This document shows, piece by piece, positions 36,959-44,237 of a stretch of 64,000 nt of DNA. The DNA lies in contig NZ_QUOV01000001.1 of assembly GCF_003390395.1 (NCBI RefSeq), positions 1,860,001-1,924,000 on the forward strand. The letters run 5' to 3'. The DNA comes from Thalassotalea euphylliae. Lineage in GTDB: Bacteria > Pseudomonadota > Gammaproteobacteria > Enterobacterales > Alteromonadaceae. Position numbers and translations under genes: made by a program. The notes beneath the pieces are model-generated. The model was not told the origin of the DNA. It saw only the letters and a list, made by a program, of their open reading frames with translations, and did not search any database. Each line of letters begins with the position of its first letter. Position 1 is the first letter of the stretch.

Positions 36959-38363
36959 GAATGATATGGACTCCCCGCTCGGCATCTTTCTCTAGCGAGT
37001 GTGCCATAGTGAAGTTGATAAGTAGCTTCAATTGAGGAGAGTCCATATGTCACTAATTAAAGCAATTGGCATCGATTTAGCCAAATCTGTTTTCAGTATC
37101 CACGGTGTCGATAGTCATGACAAGTGTCAATTACGAAAAACCGTTAAGCGAAACAAACTGTTAGCTGAAGTTGCTAAGTTGCCAGCGTGTATCATTGGTA
37201 TGGAAGCGTGCTCAGGCGCACACTACTGGGCAAGAGAGTTTACTAAGCTTGGCCATGAAGTACGCATCATGGCCTCAAAGTTCGTGATTCCGTATCGCCA
37301 AAACGAAAAGAACGATGCCAACGACGCTGAAGCCATTTGTGAAGCGGTGACCCGTCCCAAAACGCGCTTTGTCACCATCAAAAGTGAAGAGCAACAAGCC
37401 GTGCTTTGCCTACACCGTATTCGCCAAGGGGCTATCAAGGACAGAACCGCACTCATTAATCGGCTTCGGGGCTTACTCGCAGAATTTGGTATTATCATGC
37501 CCAAAGGACGTTATCCGGCACAACATGCCATTAGTGGCATCTTAGAAGATGGTGAGAACAACTTACCCATGCTCGCTAGAGAGCTACTAAGTGACTTATG
37601 GCAAGACATTAAAGCATTAAACCAGCAAATTCTTAAACATGACCGAAAGCTCTATCAACTCGCGAACCAAATGAACGCGGCAAGGCGCTTAATGACCATT
37701 CCTGGGGTTGGCGAAATCACGGCAACGGCGGTTGTTGCGACGGTGAGTGATGCAAAAGATTTTGATACCAGCCGCGCCTTTAGCGCTTGGATTGGTCTAG
37801 TACCTAGGCAATACACGACAGGTGGGCAAGTGAAACTTGGCCGAATCAGTAAACGTGGCGAAAAACACATTCGCACCTCACTCATTCACGGTGCTCGAGC
37901 CGTAATAGCCAACTGCAAACATAAAACAGACAGAACCAGTTTATGGGTAAAAGAGCTGATTGAGCGACGAGGATTTAAACGGGCAACCGTCGCGCTTGCA
38001 GCCAAGAATGCACGGTTGATATGGGCATTGCTTCGAAGTAAAAACGAATACCAAATAGATTATGTAAAATAGAAAAGATTGAAGTTGTAGAGGTAACCCT
38101 AACGGTTAACCCCACCGCGTCTTAGCATGAGCGATTGACGATAACACGGTCAGACCGAGAGCATAAAAGCCTGTTTAGTCGGGAAGCGCATTTCTTGAAA
38201 GAGAAGACGCTGTTTAACGAATGAGGCCATGCTCAAGCGCAAATCATCAGGGCGATAGCACAAGCTGTTACGGCAGTATGCTAATAAACGCCGAATGTAG
38301 AGCTGCTGTCAGATCTTCTTGTTGTCAGAGGCTGCTTGTGCTTGACAAAGGGGAGTCCATGTA
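36959..38363 (+). mobile_element. IS110-family (IS1111 subgroup) insertion sequence in an attC site
   Basis: An element of 1405 bases with subterminal inverted repeats ATGGACTCCCC (36966-36976) and GGGGAGTCCAT (38350-38360), 7 bases in from the left end and 3 from the right, the usual IS1111 arrangement. There is no target duplication. The junction falls exactly after the AAC of the left attC core. This is how the described IS1111-attC group inserts. One transposase gene; about 290 bases of non-coding tail downstream of it. Confidence 0.88.
37047..38072 (+). CDS. IS110/IS1111-family transposase (DEDD)
   Basis: The product is 341 residues from the ATG at 37047, with GAGGAGA 6 bases upstream (a TTG at 37032 is also in frame). 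The N-terminal RuvC-like DEDD domain shows AIGIDLAKSVFSIHG, GMEACSGAHYWAR and NDANDAEAICEA. The C-terminal Tnp20-type domain shows TIPGVGEITATAVVA and AFSAWIGLVPRQYTTGGQVKLGRISKRGE (broken here for reading). The serine-containing end (KHIRTSLIHGARAV) is intact. The gene appears functional. It reads opposite to the cassettes. Confidence 0.95.
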   Translation: MSLIKAIGIDLAKSVFSIHGVDSHDKCQLRKTVKRNKLLAEVAKLPACIIGMEACSGAHYWAREFTKLGHEVRIMASKFVIPYRQNEKNDANDAEAICEAVTRPKTRFVTIKSEEQQAVLCLHRIRQGAIKDRTALINRLRGLLAEFGIIMPKGRYPAQHAISGILEDGENNLPMLARELLSDLWQDIKALNQQILKHDRKLYQLANQMNAARRLMTIPGVGEITATAVVATVSDAKDFDTSRAFSAWIGLVPRQYTTGGQVKLGRISKRGEKHIRTSLIHGARAVIANCKHKTDRTSLWVKELIERRGFKRATVALAAKNARLIWALLRSKNEYQIDYVK

Positions 38364-38456
38364 GCCCGCTTAACGGGCAAATAATAGCTTAGCTAAAATT
38401 AGGAGCGCAGCGACGGGAGCTAAGCTTTATTTGTCCCGTTGAAGCACTTGTTAACT

Positions 38457-38686
38457 GATAGCTTAATGTAACCACAAAACCAATACCAACAACCACAGTT
38501 AAATGCGTTTACCAAAAATGCAATAACACCTCGCCACTACACCACCAAATTTATAATTTGAGCCTTTTGCACAATGCTAGTTTGAACAACCAAATAAACA
38601 AAGGCGAAAACTCATTTGCAACAACTGCCCAAATTATCGTTTTTCACAAAAACCAGAAAAACAAGTTACCTTGAATTAGTGGTGAC
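38457..38686. other. gene-less integron cassette, diverged relative of the 41.9-43.2 kb units
   Basis: This 230-base cassette body lies between two attC sites without a plausible reading frame. It shares short blocks with the four units at 41938-43237: a CGCCACTAC/CGCCACCAC segment, TTTGAGCC, GGCGAAAA and a final GTGGTGACA/GTGGTGGTA before the core. It is therefore a fifth, older member of the same cassette family. It may carry a promoter or RNA, but no specific signal is proven. Confidence 0.55.
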
Positions 38687-38786
38687 AGTTAACGCTTAAA
38701 TAAACGGCTAAAAATGCTTGGCTATACTTGTGAGTGAAGCGAACCAAGCCAAGTGTTTTTAGTCCGATTTGATTTTCTTGTTATGG
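38687..38786 (-). other. attC: attC site (100 bp), intact
   Basis: Cores AGTTAAC (38687-38693) and GTTATGG (38780-38786). Inner arms TGCTTGGCT and AACCAAGCCAAG pair. It terminates the PD-(D/E)XK cassette, whose stop overlaps the core. Its TTTTTAGTCCGATTT segment is the uninterrupted equivalent of the insertion point of the second IS3-family copy. Confidence 0.87.
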
Positions 38787-39659
38787 CTGCTTTACGTATC
38801 GTCTAAATCTTTCAACAATTAACGGTATATACTCTTCATTCTCGTTTGAATACCTCCCACTCCCTAAAATCGCATCAATACATACTTCTGGAGTATTCTC
38901 CTCCAATAGAACTCTATAAGGTTGACGCCTAAGGCCATTTCTTATTTCTTTGCTCGCTTCCTTAGGAAGACAGGAAAGTAATTGTTTATATTCTTTTTTG
39001 CCAAAATCAAACGAGGTAGCTAAATAATCTTCTCCAAAACCTATATTTACACAGATGGTATATAAGTTATCCTCAACCTTGGCAATCATAGGTACTCCCA
39101 TCGGTTCAAAGTGGTGCCGTTGTCCTCTAGGCGCTCCGGCTTTGAGCATATACATACCGTAGTCAGGTTTGAAGTTTAGTAACTCGGGCTTGGTTAAAGC
39201 AATGGGACTTAGCAATCTATGAACAGTATCCCAATTTTCATCTAGTTCATTCACATCTATAATGGCAATATGATTACGTTTAGTCACGTCAAATATTGAT
39301 AATTGCCGTCCATTACAAAGAGCATAATATCTAACTCTTATGTCTGGGTGGATTGCGTAGCTAAAAGCCTGTTCAACGTTTTTCCCTTTCAGAATGTCTT
39401 CGTTAGGGCCTTTAGCATCAAGGATGAGCTTTGGACTGTTGGAAACTTCTAGAACATAGTCAGGGATTATATTAATTTTTCTTTTTTGAGAGCCAATATA
39501 TACAAATGGGTGTTCTAAGCTCCTCGATCTGATCATCTTGTTATTGCCAGAAGGTGTATATCCTAGCTTGGTTAAAATTGGTTTAACAATATCCTCTCGT
39601 ACTGCATCTTCTTTATATTCCAGATCATTTAAAATTGAGAAATCAAATTCTTTAAACAT
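38781..39659 (-). CDS. cassette gene: HsdR N-terminal-like PD-(D/E)XK protein
   Basis: The product is 292 residues from the ATG at 39659; the longer frame to 39806 runs through the attC core into the IS and is rejected. Residues about 18-101 match the N-terminal nuclease domain of type I restriction HsdR subunits: EDAVREDIVKPILTKLGY, then IIPDYVLEVSNSPKLILDAK with Asp67 and the Asp81-x-Lys83 pair, and QAFSY (Gln97...Tyr101, the QxxxY motif). YYALCNGRQLSIFD follows. No helicase, methylase or specificity gene is nearby, so it is a stand-alone nuclease-like protein. A role in defence is inference. The C-terminal 150 residues are unrecognised. Confidence 0.8.
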   Translation of the reverse strand: MFKEFDFSILNDLEYKEDAVREDIVKPILTKLGYTPSGNNKMIRSRSLEHPFVYIGSQKRKINIIPDYVLEVSNSPKLILDAKGPNEDILKGKNVEQAFSYAIHPDIRVRYYALCNGRQLSIFDVTKRNHIAIIDVNELDENWDTVHRLLSPIALTKPELLNFKPDYGMYMLKAGAPRGQRHHFEPMGVPMIAKVEDNLYTICVNIGFGEDYLATSFDFGKKEYKQLLSCLPKEASKEIRNGLRRQPYRVLLEENTPEVCIDAILGSGRYSNENEEYIPLIVERFRRYVKQP

Positions 39660-39808
39660 TACATCAACTTCTTTAAAATTATTAGAGACTCTGTAGCCAT
39701 AACGCCTGGTTAAGAGGCAATAAAATAGTTGGCTAAAATTAGCGACGAAGGAGCAAAAGCCAACTGTTTTTTGTGATCTTGCCCCGATAAAGTGGACACG
39801 CTCCATGT

Positions 39809-40696
39809 TTAATTTACTGCTGACTCAAATTCAGCAGGTGTTTGATATCCTAAACTCGAATGTAATCGCTGTCTATTGTAGAAGTTATTTAGGTAACTCT
39901 TTAATAATGCGTGTAATTTATTTGCCGATGAGAATGTATTGCCGCGAATGAGGTCTGCTTTAAGCGAATGAAAAAAGGACTCCACTTCAGCATTGTCTGT
40001 GCAACATCCAGGGCGATTCATACTGGCCTCTACGTTATTGCGTTGTAGAAATTGCTGCACGACGTGCGCGCGGTATTCAGCGCCCCTGTCGGTGTGAAAG
40101 AGTAAACGTGTTTGAGGCTTTCGTTGATGTAGTGCTTGGCGCAAAGCGCTAAGGGTTAATGCTGTTGATTTCTTCGCCCCAAATGCCCAGCCCACGATTC
40201 GACGAGAGAATAAATCAATCACGACAGCTAAGTAGTGCCACCGTTTACCCACTTTAAGGTAAGTAATGTCGCCCGACCATTGTTGGTTGATACCCTCAGG
40301 CTTCTCAAGCGATTGGCGCTTGTTCTCAATTTCCTTATAGAAAAACTTCACTTTCGCGGTTTTACGGTAGGTTTTGACGGCACGGGCGACAAGACCGTAC
40401 TCGTGCATAAGCCGTGCTACTCGCTTTTTACTTGTTCGAATACCGAGCCTTTTGAGTGCCTCAAACACCCTGGGACTACCATAGGTATGAAGGCTGGCAT
40501 TAAATACGTTTTTTATGTTGTTTAGCAATGTCTTATCGGCCAGCACTCTATTCGAAGGGGAGCGGTGTAGCCATGCGTAATAGCCACTACGTGACACCTT
40601 TAACCAAGTACAAAGGTACTTAACACCTAAGGCTTTTCCGTGCCTTTTGATGAATCCAAATCGTGCTGATGTACTTCCGCCAGATACCGTTGCCAC
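39809..40696 (-). CDS. IS3-family transposase OrfB (DDE integrase core), copy 1
   Basis: This 295-residue integrase-core protein has WSGDITYLKVG (first Asp), LLFHTDRGAEYRAH (second Asp) and DNAEVESFFHSLKAD (Glu) forming the DDE triad, and an N-terminal HTH_21-like segment (YGSPRVFEALKRLGI). Its first codon is the GTG that directly follows the slippery A-AAA-AAG, so it is expressed mainly as an OrfAB fusion by -1 frameshifting at 40696-40702 rather than from its own start. Confidence 0.95.
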   Translation of the reverse strand: MATVSGGSTSARFGFIKRHGKALGVKYLCTWLKVSRSGYYAWLHRSPSNRVLADKTLLNNIKNVFNASLHTYGSPRVFEALKRLGIRTSKKRVARLMHEYGLVARAVKTYRKTAKVKFFYKEIENKRQSLEKPEGINQQWSGDITYLKVGKRWHYLAVVIDLFSRRIVGWAFGAKKSTALTLSALRQALHQRKPQTRLLFHTDRGAEYRAHVVQQFLQRNNVEASMNRPGCCTDNAEVESFFHSLKADLIRGNTFSSANKLHALLKSYLNNFYNRQRLHSSLGYQTPAEFESAVN

Positions 40697-41001
40697 TTTT
40701 TTAGCAGGTCATTCTCCTGCTTTAAGCGTTCATTTTCTCGTTGGAGTTGTTTGATTTTATTCAGCTCTTGTTTGGAGGGGAGTTCACTCATTAATTCCTT
40801 GTTGCTTTTATAGCGCACGGGTAAGTTAAATTTCCCCTCTCGATATTCTTTACGCCACCGGCTTAACATAAAGGGATGAATATCGAGCGCATGAGCAACA
40901 TCCTTTGACATGACATCGTCTTTTAAGCTTAGTTCGACGGCTTTGATTTTGAAATCAACTGGGTAAAACCATGTTTTTCTGGGGTTGGTATATCTGGGCA
41001 T
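40627..41001 (-). CDS. IS3-family OrfA (HTH protein), copy 1
   Basis: This 124-residue protein has a helix-turn-helix (VDFKIKAVELSLKDDVMSKD, ALDIHPFMLSRWRKEY) and a leucine-zipper-like coil (LNKIKQLQRENERLKQENDL). Near its end the codons CTA AAA AAG form a slippery site, and the -1 frame enters OrfB. The stop at 40627 ends the unshifted product, which usually acts as a transposition regulator. Confidence 0.93.
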   Translation of the reverse strand: MPRYTNPRKTWFYPVDFKIKAVELSLKDDVMSKDVAHALDIHPFMLSRWRKEYREGKFNLPVRYKSNKELMSELPSKQELNKIKQLQRENERLKQENDLLKKWQRYLAEVHQHDLDSSKGTEKP

Positions 41002-41082
41002 AATGGCCTCCTCATTGAGATAAGGAGGTGTCCACTAAAATGGGGGAACTACATTGTCCTTGTTAAACAGCTTGTTATATTC

Positions 41083-41460
41083 TCAATTACTCAAAACCAT
41101 TTTGATCGCTTTTTCCAAACGCTCTTCATCATCTGCTAGATGCTGGTAATCAGCGTATGGCAATTGACCATCATTGAATTGTTTTTCGAAGAAGATTTTT
41201 AAGCGCCATTCGTCTGGCTCATCTTTTCCGAAATCAAAATCGATTCCACCAACTTCGGGAGTTTTGAATATATCTACACCTATACCATGTGTGCGATAAA
41301 ACCAGTTCGTTCCGGGAATTTGATTTCTTCCTCGATATGCTTGCCCCAAAATCTCTTTCGCATCATCCAGTTTATAGGAATGAACCAAAACCTCTTTTGC
41401 CCATGCCATAACACCATGCCACAAAGGAATTAGATTTCTGATTAAATCTTCGTCTTTCAC
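41083..41460 (-). CDS. cassette gene, unknown soluble protein
   Basis: The product is 125 residues from a GTG at 41460, with AGGGAAG 4-5 bases upstream; the ATG at 41541 lies beyond the attC of the neighbouring cassette and is rejected. Landmarks are WHGVMAWAKEVLVHSY, YRTHGIGVDIF, GGIDFDFGKDEPDEWRL and a C-terminal helix. The mixed alpha/beta pattern suggests a compact soluble domain. Family not securely recognised; no function proposed. Confidence 0.7.
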   Translation of the reverse strand: MKDEDLIRNLIPLWHGVMAWAKEVLVHSYKLDDAKEILGQAYRGRNQIPGTNWFYRTHGIGVDIFKTPEVGGIDFDFGKDEPDEWRLKIFFEKQFNDGQLPYADYQHLADDEERLEKAIKMVLSN

Positions 41461-41475
41461 AAAACTTCCCTGAGA

Positions 41476-41574
41476 ATATAACGCCTTACTAAAAGGCGGA
41501 AAATGCTTGGCTATACTTTGCGACGAAGGAGCACAAGCCAAGCATTTTGCGTCCTTTTGAGTAACTTGTTAGGC
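41476..41574 (-). other. attC: attC site (99 bp), intact
   Basis: Cores ATATAAC (41476-41482) and GTTAGGC (41568-41574, perfect GTTRRRY). Inner arms AATGCTTGGCT and AGCCAAGCATT pair. It terminates the cassette of 41569-41934. Confidence 0.9.
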
Positions 41575-41934
41575 ATTCATTTCCTCGTTTTGCTTAACTC
41601 TCGAAACAGCTAAACCCAGCGCGACTGCTCTTTTGTAGTGATGTTCCTCTAAACCAACAGGTATGAGCTCAAAACCTGAATTTAATAACCACCTCGTTCT
41701 ATGGCGCCCATCTTCAAAGCCCACGGTTAGTTTGCCATCAACTTCAGTAAGATACATATCAGCAGTGCAAAATGCTGTTTTTACAAAAGGAATATCATAA
41801 GCGAACCAGCTAGTCTTTGGCTCACCTGACCAAATGCCAATATAAAAATTTCTATCAACCTTCCACAAAGCTTCTAATACAGCAGCTCTAACCCAAGTTG
41901 GTTTGTACTCTTTTTGTGTTGATTGGATTCTCAT
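41569..41934 (-). CDS. cassette gene with DGRHRT motif (ParB/Srx-like or fertility-inhibition-like)
   Basis: This 121-residue protein has its TAA stop within the attC core and its ATG 3 bases after the core at 41938-41944. TVGFEDGRHRTRWLLNSG resembles the nucleotide-binding motif of ParB/sulfiredoxin-like folds and the related plasmid fertility-inhibition proteins. Upstream segments (FYIGIWSGEPKTSWFAYDIP) are family-specific. The assignment is by motif only and is tentative. Confidence 0.65.
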   Translation of the reverse strand: MRIQSTQKEYKPTWVRAAVLEALWKVDRNFYIGIWSGEPKTSWFAYDIPFVKTAFCTADMYLTEVDGKLTVGFEDGRHRTRWLLNSGFELIPVGLEEHHYKRAVALGLAVSRVKQNEEMNA

Positions 41935-41937
41935 GAT

Positions 41938-42033
41938 GCCTAACGCCCAAATAACGGGCTTAAAATTGTGGGCTAAACTTGAGCGAAGCGAAAAGCCCGC
42001 AGTTTTAAGTCCCAGTTGATTTGTTTGTTATGT
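41938..42033 (-). other. attC: attC site, type 1 (96 bp)
   Basis: Cores GCCTAAC (41938-41944) and GTTATGT (42027-42033). Arms AACGCCCAAATAACGGGCTT and TGTGGGCT pair with AGCCCGCA and the CCCAGTT region. Nearly identical to 42587-42684. Confidence 0.9.
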
Positions 42034-42260
42034 AATTTACCTTACTTTACCAAGAGTTAGATTGAAAGCTAAACTCAGAAAGTATACGTACCAAACCAGC
42101 CATTTACTCGCCACCACAACACACTGAACCTGAATTTTGAGCCGTAAACTGTTCTCGAAAAAATCACTAAATGCTAACGGCGAAAAACACATGAACGTGC
42201 AGATAAATTCAGAAAAAGGTGCTTGCTCTGATTAACTTTCATCCTTGAATTTGTGGTGGT
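41938..42260 (-). repeat. gene-less cassette unit N1
   Basis: This 323-base cassette is made of a 96-base type 1 attC and a body of about 227 bases. The body opens (minus strand) with an ATG frame of 22 codons (MKVNQSKHLFLNLSARSCVF...) and has no longer gene. It is the leftmost of four tandem related units. Confidence 0.85.
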
Positions 42261-42359
42261 ACATAACGCCGCAATAAACGGCAAGTAATGCTTGGCTAAA
42301 CTAAGCGAGGTACGAGCGCGAGCCAAGCGTTACGCGTCCGTTTGATTGTTTTGTTATGT
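42261..42359 (-). other. attC: attC site, type 2 (99 bp)
   Basis: Cores ACATAAC (42261-42267) and GTTATGT (42353-42359). Arms GTAATGCTTGGCT and AGCCAAGCGTTAC pair. Differs from 42912-43010 at about two bases. Confidence 0.9.
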
Positions 42360-42586
42360 AATTTTTCTTACTTTACTGAGGGTTAGATTAAAAGCTAAGC
42401 CCAGAAAGTATACGTACAGAACCAGCCAGCTACTCGCCACCACAACACGCTAAATCTGAATTTTGAGCCGCTAGCGGTTCTTAAAAAATGCACTAAATAC
42501 TAACTGCGAAAAACACATGACCGTGCAGATAAATTCAGTAAAGGGTGCTTGATTTGATTAACTTTCATCCTTGATATTGTGGTGGT
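42261..42586 (-). repeat. gene-less cassette unit N2
   Basis: This 326-base cassette has a type 2 attC. Its body is similar to N1, N3 and N4; the short minus-strand frame MKVNQIKHPLLNLSARSCVF ends after 22 codons. Confidence 0.85.
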
Positions 42587-42684
42587 ACATAACGCCCAAA
42601 TAACGGGCTTAAAATTGTGGGCTAAACTTGAGCGAAGCGAAAAGAGCCCGCAGTTTTAAGTCCCAGTTGATTTGTTTGTTATGT
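42587..42684 (-). other. attC: attC site, type 1 (98 bp)
   Basis: Cores ACATAAC (42587-42593) and GTTATGT (42678-42684). The same as the site at 41938 apart from a 2-base insertion in the arm and the outer core. Confidence 0.9.
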
Positions 42685-42719
42685 AATTTACCTTACTTTA
42701 CCGAGAGTTAGAATAAAAG

Positions 42720-42893
42720 CTAAACCCAGAAAGTATAAGTACCCAGCCTGCCAGCTACTTGCCACCACAATATGCTAAACCTGAATTTTGAGCCGCAAAC
42801 GGTTCTTGAAACAAGTATTAAACGCGAACGGCGAAAAACACATGAACGTGCAGATAAATTCAGAAAAGGGCGCTTGATTGGATTAACTTTCAT
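42720..42893 (-). CDS. possible 57-residue frame in unit N3
   Basis: An ATG frame beginning MKVNPIKRPFLNLSARSCVF and ending GTYTFWV. The equivalent frames in N1, N2 and N4 stop after 22, 22 and 12 codons, so a conserved full-length protein is unlikely. The first 21 codons are kept in phase in N1-N3. AAGG lies directly against the ATG, too close to act as a normal ribosome site. Listed for completeness; it may be a decayed or non-coding sequence. Confidence 0.2.
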   Translation of the reverse strand: MKVNPIKRPFLNLSARSCVFRRSRLILVSRTVCGSKFRFSILWWQVAGRLGTYTFWV

Positions 42894-42911
42894 CCTTGAA
42901 TTTGTGGTGGT

Positions 42912-43010
42912 ACATAACGCCGCAATAAACGGCAAGTAATGCTTGGCTAAACTAAGCGAGGTACGAGCGCGAGCCAAGCGTTACGCGTCCGTTTGATTGC
43001 CTTGTTATGT
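42912..43010 (-). other. attC: attC site, type 2 (99 bp)
   Basis: Cores ACATAAC (42912-42918) and GTTATGT (43004-43010). Matches the type 2 site at 42261 except CC for TT near the right core. Confidence 0.9.
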
Positions 43011-43237
43011 AATTTACCTTACTTTACTGAGGGTTAGAATTAAAGCTAAGCTCAGAAAGTATACGTATCGAACCTGCCAGCAACTCGCCACCACAACACA
43101 CTAAACCTGAATTTTGAGCCGCAAACTGTTCTTGAAAAAAGTACTAAATACTAACGGCGAAAATCACATGAACGTGCCACTTAATTCAGAAAAGGGCGCT
43201 TGATTTGATTAGCATTCATCCTTGATTTTGTGGTGGT
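42912..43237 (-). repeat. gene-less cassette unit N4
   Basis: This 326-base cassette has a type 2 attC and is the unit nearest to intI. Its body is the same family as N1-N3, with the short frame stopping after 12 codons (MNANQIKRPFLN). Confidence 0.85.
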
Positions 43238-43349
43238 ACATAACGCTTAAATAAACGGCTGAAAATGCTTGGCTATACTGGTGAGCGCAGCGAACTAAGC
43301 CAAGCGTTTTTAGTTGATCTTGCCCCGATAAAGTGGACACGCTCCATGT

Positions 43350-44237
43350 TTAATTTACTGCTGACTCAAATTCAGCAGGTGTTTGATATCCTAAACTCGA
43401 ATGTAATCGCTGTCTATTGTAGAAGTTATTTAGGTAACTCTTTAATAATGCGTGTAATTTATTTGCCGATGAGAATGTATTGCCGCGAATGAGGTCTGCT
43501 TTAAGCGAATGAAAAAAGGACTCCACTTCAGCATTGTCTGTGCAACATCCAGGGCGATTCATACTGGCCTCTACGTTATTGCGTTGTAGAAATTGCTGCA
43601 CGACGTGCGCGCGGTATTCAGCGCCCCTGTCGGTGTGAAAGAGTAAACGTGTTTGAGGCTTTCGTTGATGTAGTGCTTGGCGCAAAGCGCTAAGGGTTAA
43701 TGCTGTTGATTTCTTCGCCCCAAATGCCCAGCCCACGATTCGACGAGAGAATAAATCAATCACGACAGCTAAGTAGTGCCACCGTTTACCCACTTTAAGG
43801 TAAGTAATGTCGCCCGACCATTGTTGGTTGATACCCTCAGGCTTCTCAAGCGATTGGCGCTTGTTCTCAATTTCCTTATAGAAAAACTTCACTTTCGCGG
43901 TTTTACGGTAGGTTTTGACGGCACGGGCGACAAGACCGTACTCGTGCATAAGCCGTGCTACTCGCTTTTTACTTGTTCGAATACCGAGCCTTTTGAGTGC
44001 CTCAAACACCCTGGGACTACCATAGGTATGAAGGCTGGCATTAAATACGTTTTTTATGTTGTTTAGCAATGTCTTATCGGCCAGCACTCTATTCGAAGGG
44101 GAGCGGTGTAGCCATGCGTAATAGCCACTACGTGACACCTTTAACCAAGTACAAAGGTACTTAACACCTAAGGCTTTTCCGTGCCTTTTGATGAATCCAA
44201 ATCGTGCTGATGTACTTCCGCCAGATACCGTTGCCAC
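43350..44237 (-). CDS. IS3-family transposase OrfB, copy 2
   Basis: The 295-residue product is identical to that of copy 1, with the DDE triad intact (SGDITYL, HTDRGAEY, NAEVESFFHSLK). Expected to be made as an OrfAB fusion by -1 slippage at 44237-44243. Confidence 0.95.
   Translation of the reverse strand: MATVSGGSTSARFGFIKRHGKALGVKYLCTWLKVSRSGYYAWLHRSPSNRVLADKTLLNNIKNVFNASLHTYGSPRVFEALKRLGIRTSKKRVARLMHEYGLVARAVKTYRKTAKVKFFYKEIENKRQSLEKPEGINQQWSGDITYLKVGKRWHYLAVVIDLFSRRIVGWAFGAKKSTALTLSALRQALHQRKPQTRLLFHTDRGAEYRAHVVQQFLQRNNVEASMNRPGCCTDNAEVESFFHSLKADLIRGNTFSSANKLHALLKSYLNNFYNRQRLHSSLGYQTPAEFESAVN

Larger units (their letters stand above)
36952..38456 (-). other. attC: attC site interrupted by the IS1111-type element
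   Basis: Left core TCATAAC (36952-36958) and right core GTTAACT (38450-38456). Removing 36959-38363 restores a site of about 100 bases with strong dyad pairing: AACGGGCAAATA and TAGCTTAGCT on the left against AGCTAAGCTTTATTT and GTCCCGTT on the right. It terminates the gene-less cassette at 38457-38686. Confidence 0.85.
39774..41053 (-). mobile_element. IS3-family insertion sequence, copy 1 (1280 bp)
   Basis: Left end TGATCTTGCCCC and right end GGGGGAACTACA give TG...CA termini with imperfect inverted repeats of about 26 bases, the inner AGTGGACAC/GTGTCCACT part perfect. TTG is duplicated at 39771-39773 and 41054-41056. Two overlapping genes, orfA and orfB, with a frameshift signal. The sequence appears identical to 43315-44594. 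It sits in the attC of 39697-41080. Confidence 0.95.
39697..41080 (-). other. attC: attC site interrupted by IS3-family copy 1
   Basis: Cores CCATAAC (39697-39703) and GTTATAT (41074-41080). Removing 1280 bases of IS plus one 3-base duplication leaves a site of 101 bases with TAGTTGGCT and AGCCAACT arms. It terminates the cassette of 41083-41460. Confidence 0.85.
42587..42911 (-). repeat. gene-less cassette unit N3
   Basis: This 325-base cassette has a type 1 attC. It is the only unit in which the short frame stays open for most of the body (42720-42893). Confidence 0.85.

Noticed and set aside
38781..39806. Longer start of the PD-(D/E)XK gene at 39806
   Set aside because: The extra N-terminus is translated from the IS end and the attC site; the cassette begins at the core near 39697, so the ATG at 39659 is used.
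40235..40525. 96-residue plus-strand frame inside the IS (also 43776-44066)
   Set aside because: It is an antisense shadow of the transposase gene with no family resemblance; it is duplicated only because the IS is.
41083..41541. ATG start at 41541 for the cassette gene
   Set aside because: It would read through the neighbouring attC site; the GTG at 41460 lies inside the cassette and has a ribosome site.
42720..42977. 85-residue frame starting in an attC site
   Set aside because: Its first 28 codons are attC and core sequence, and the frame is not kept in the sister units.
41938..43237. Tandem repeats that could suggest a CRISPR array
   Set aside because: The units are about 325 bases, the palindromic parts are attC sites with RYYYAAC/GTTRRRY-type cores, and there are no short regularly spaced identical repeats or cas genes.
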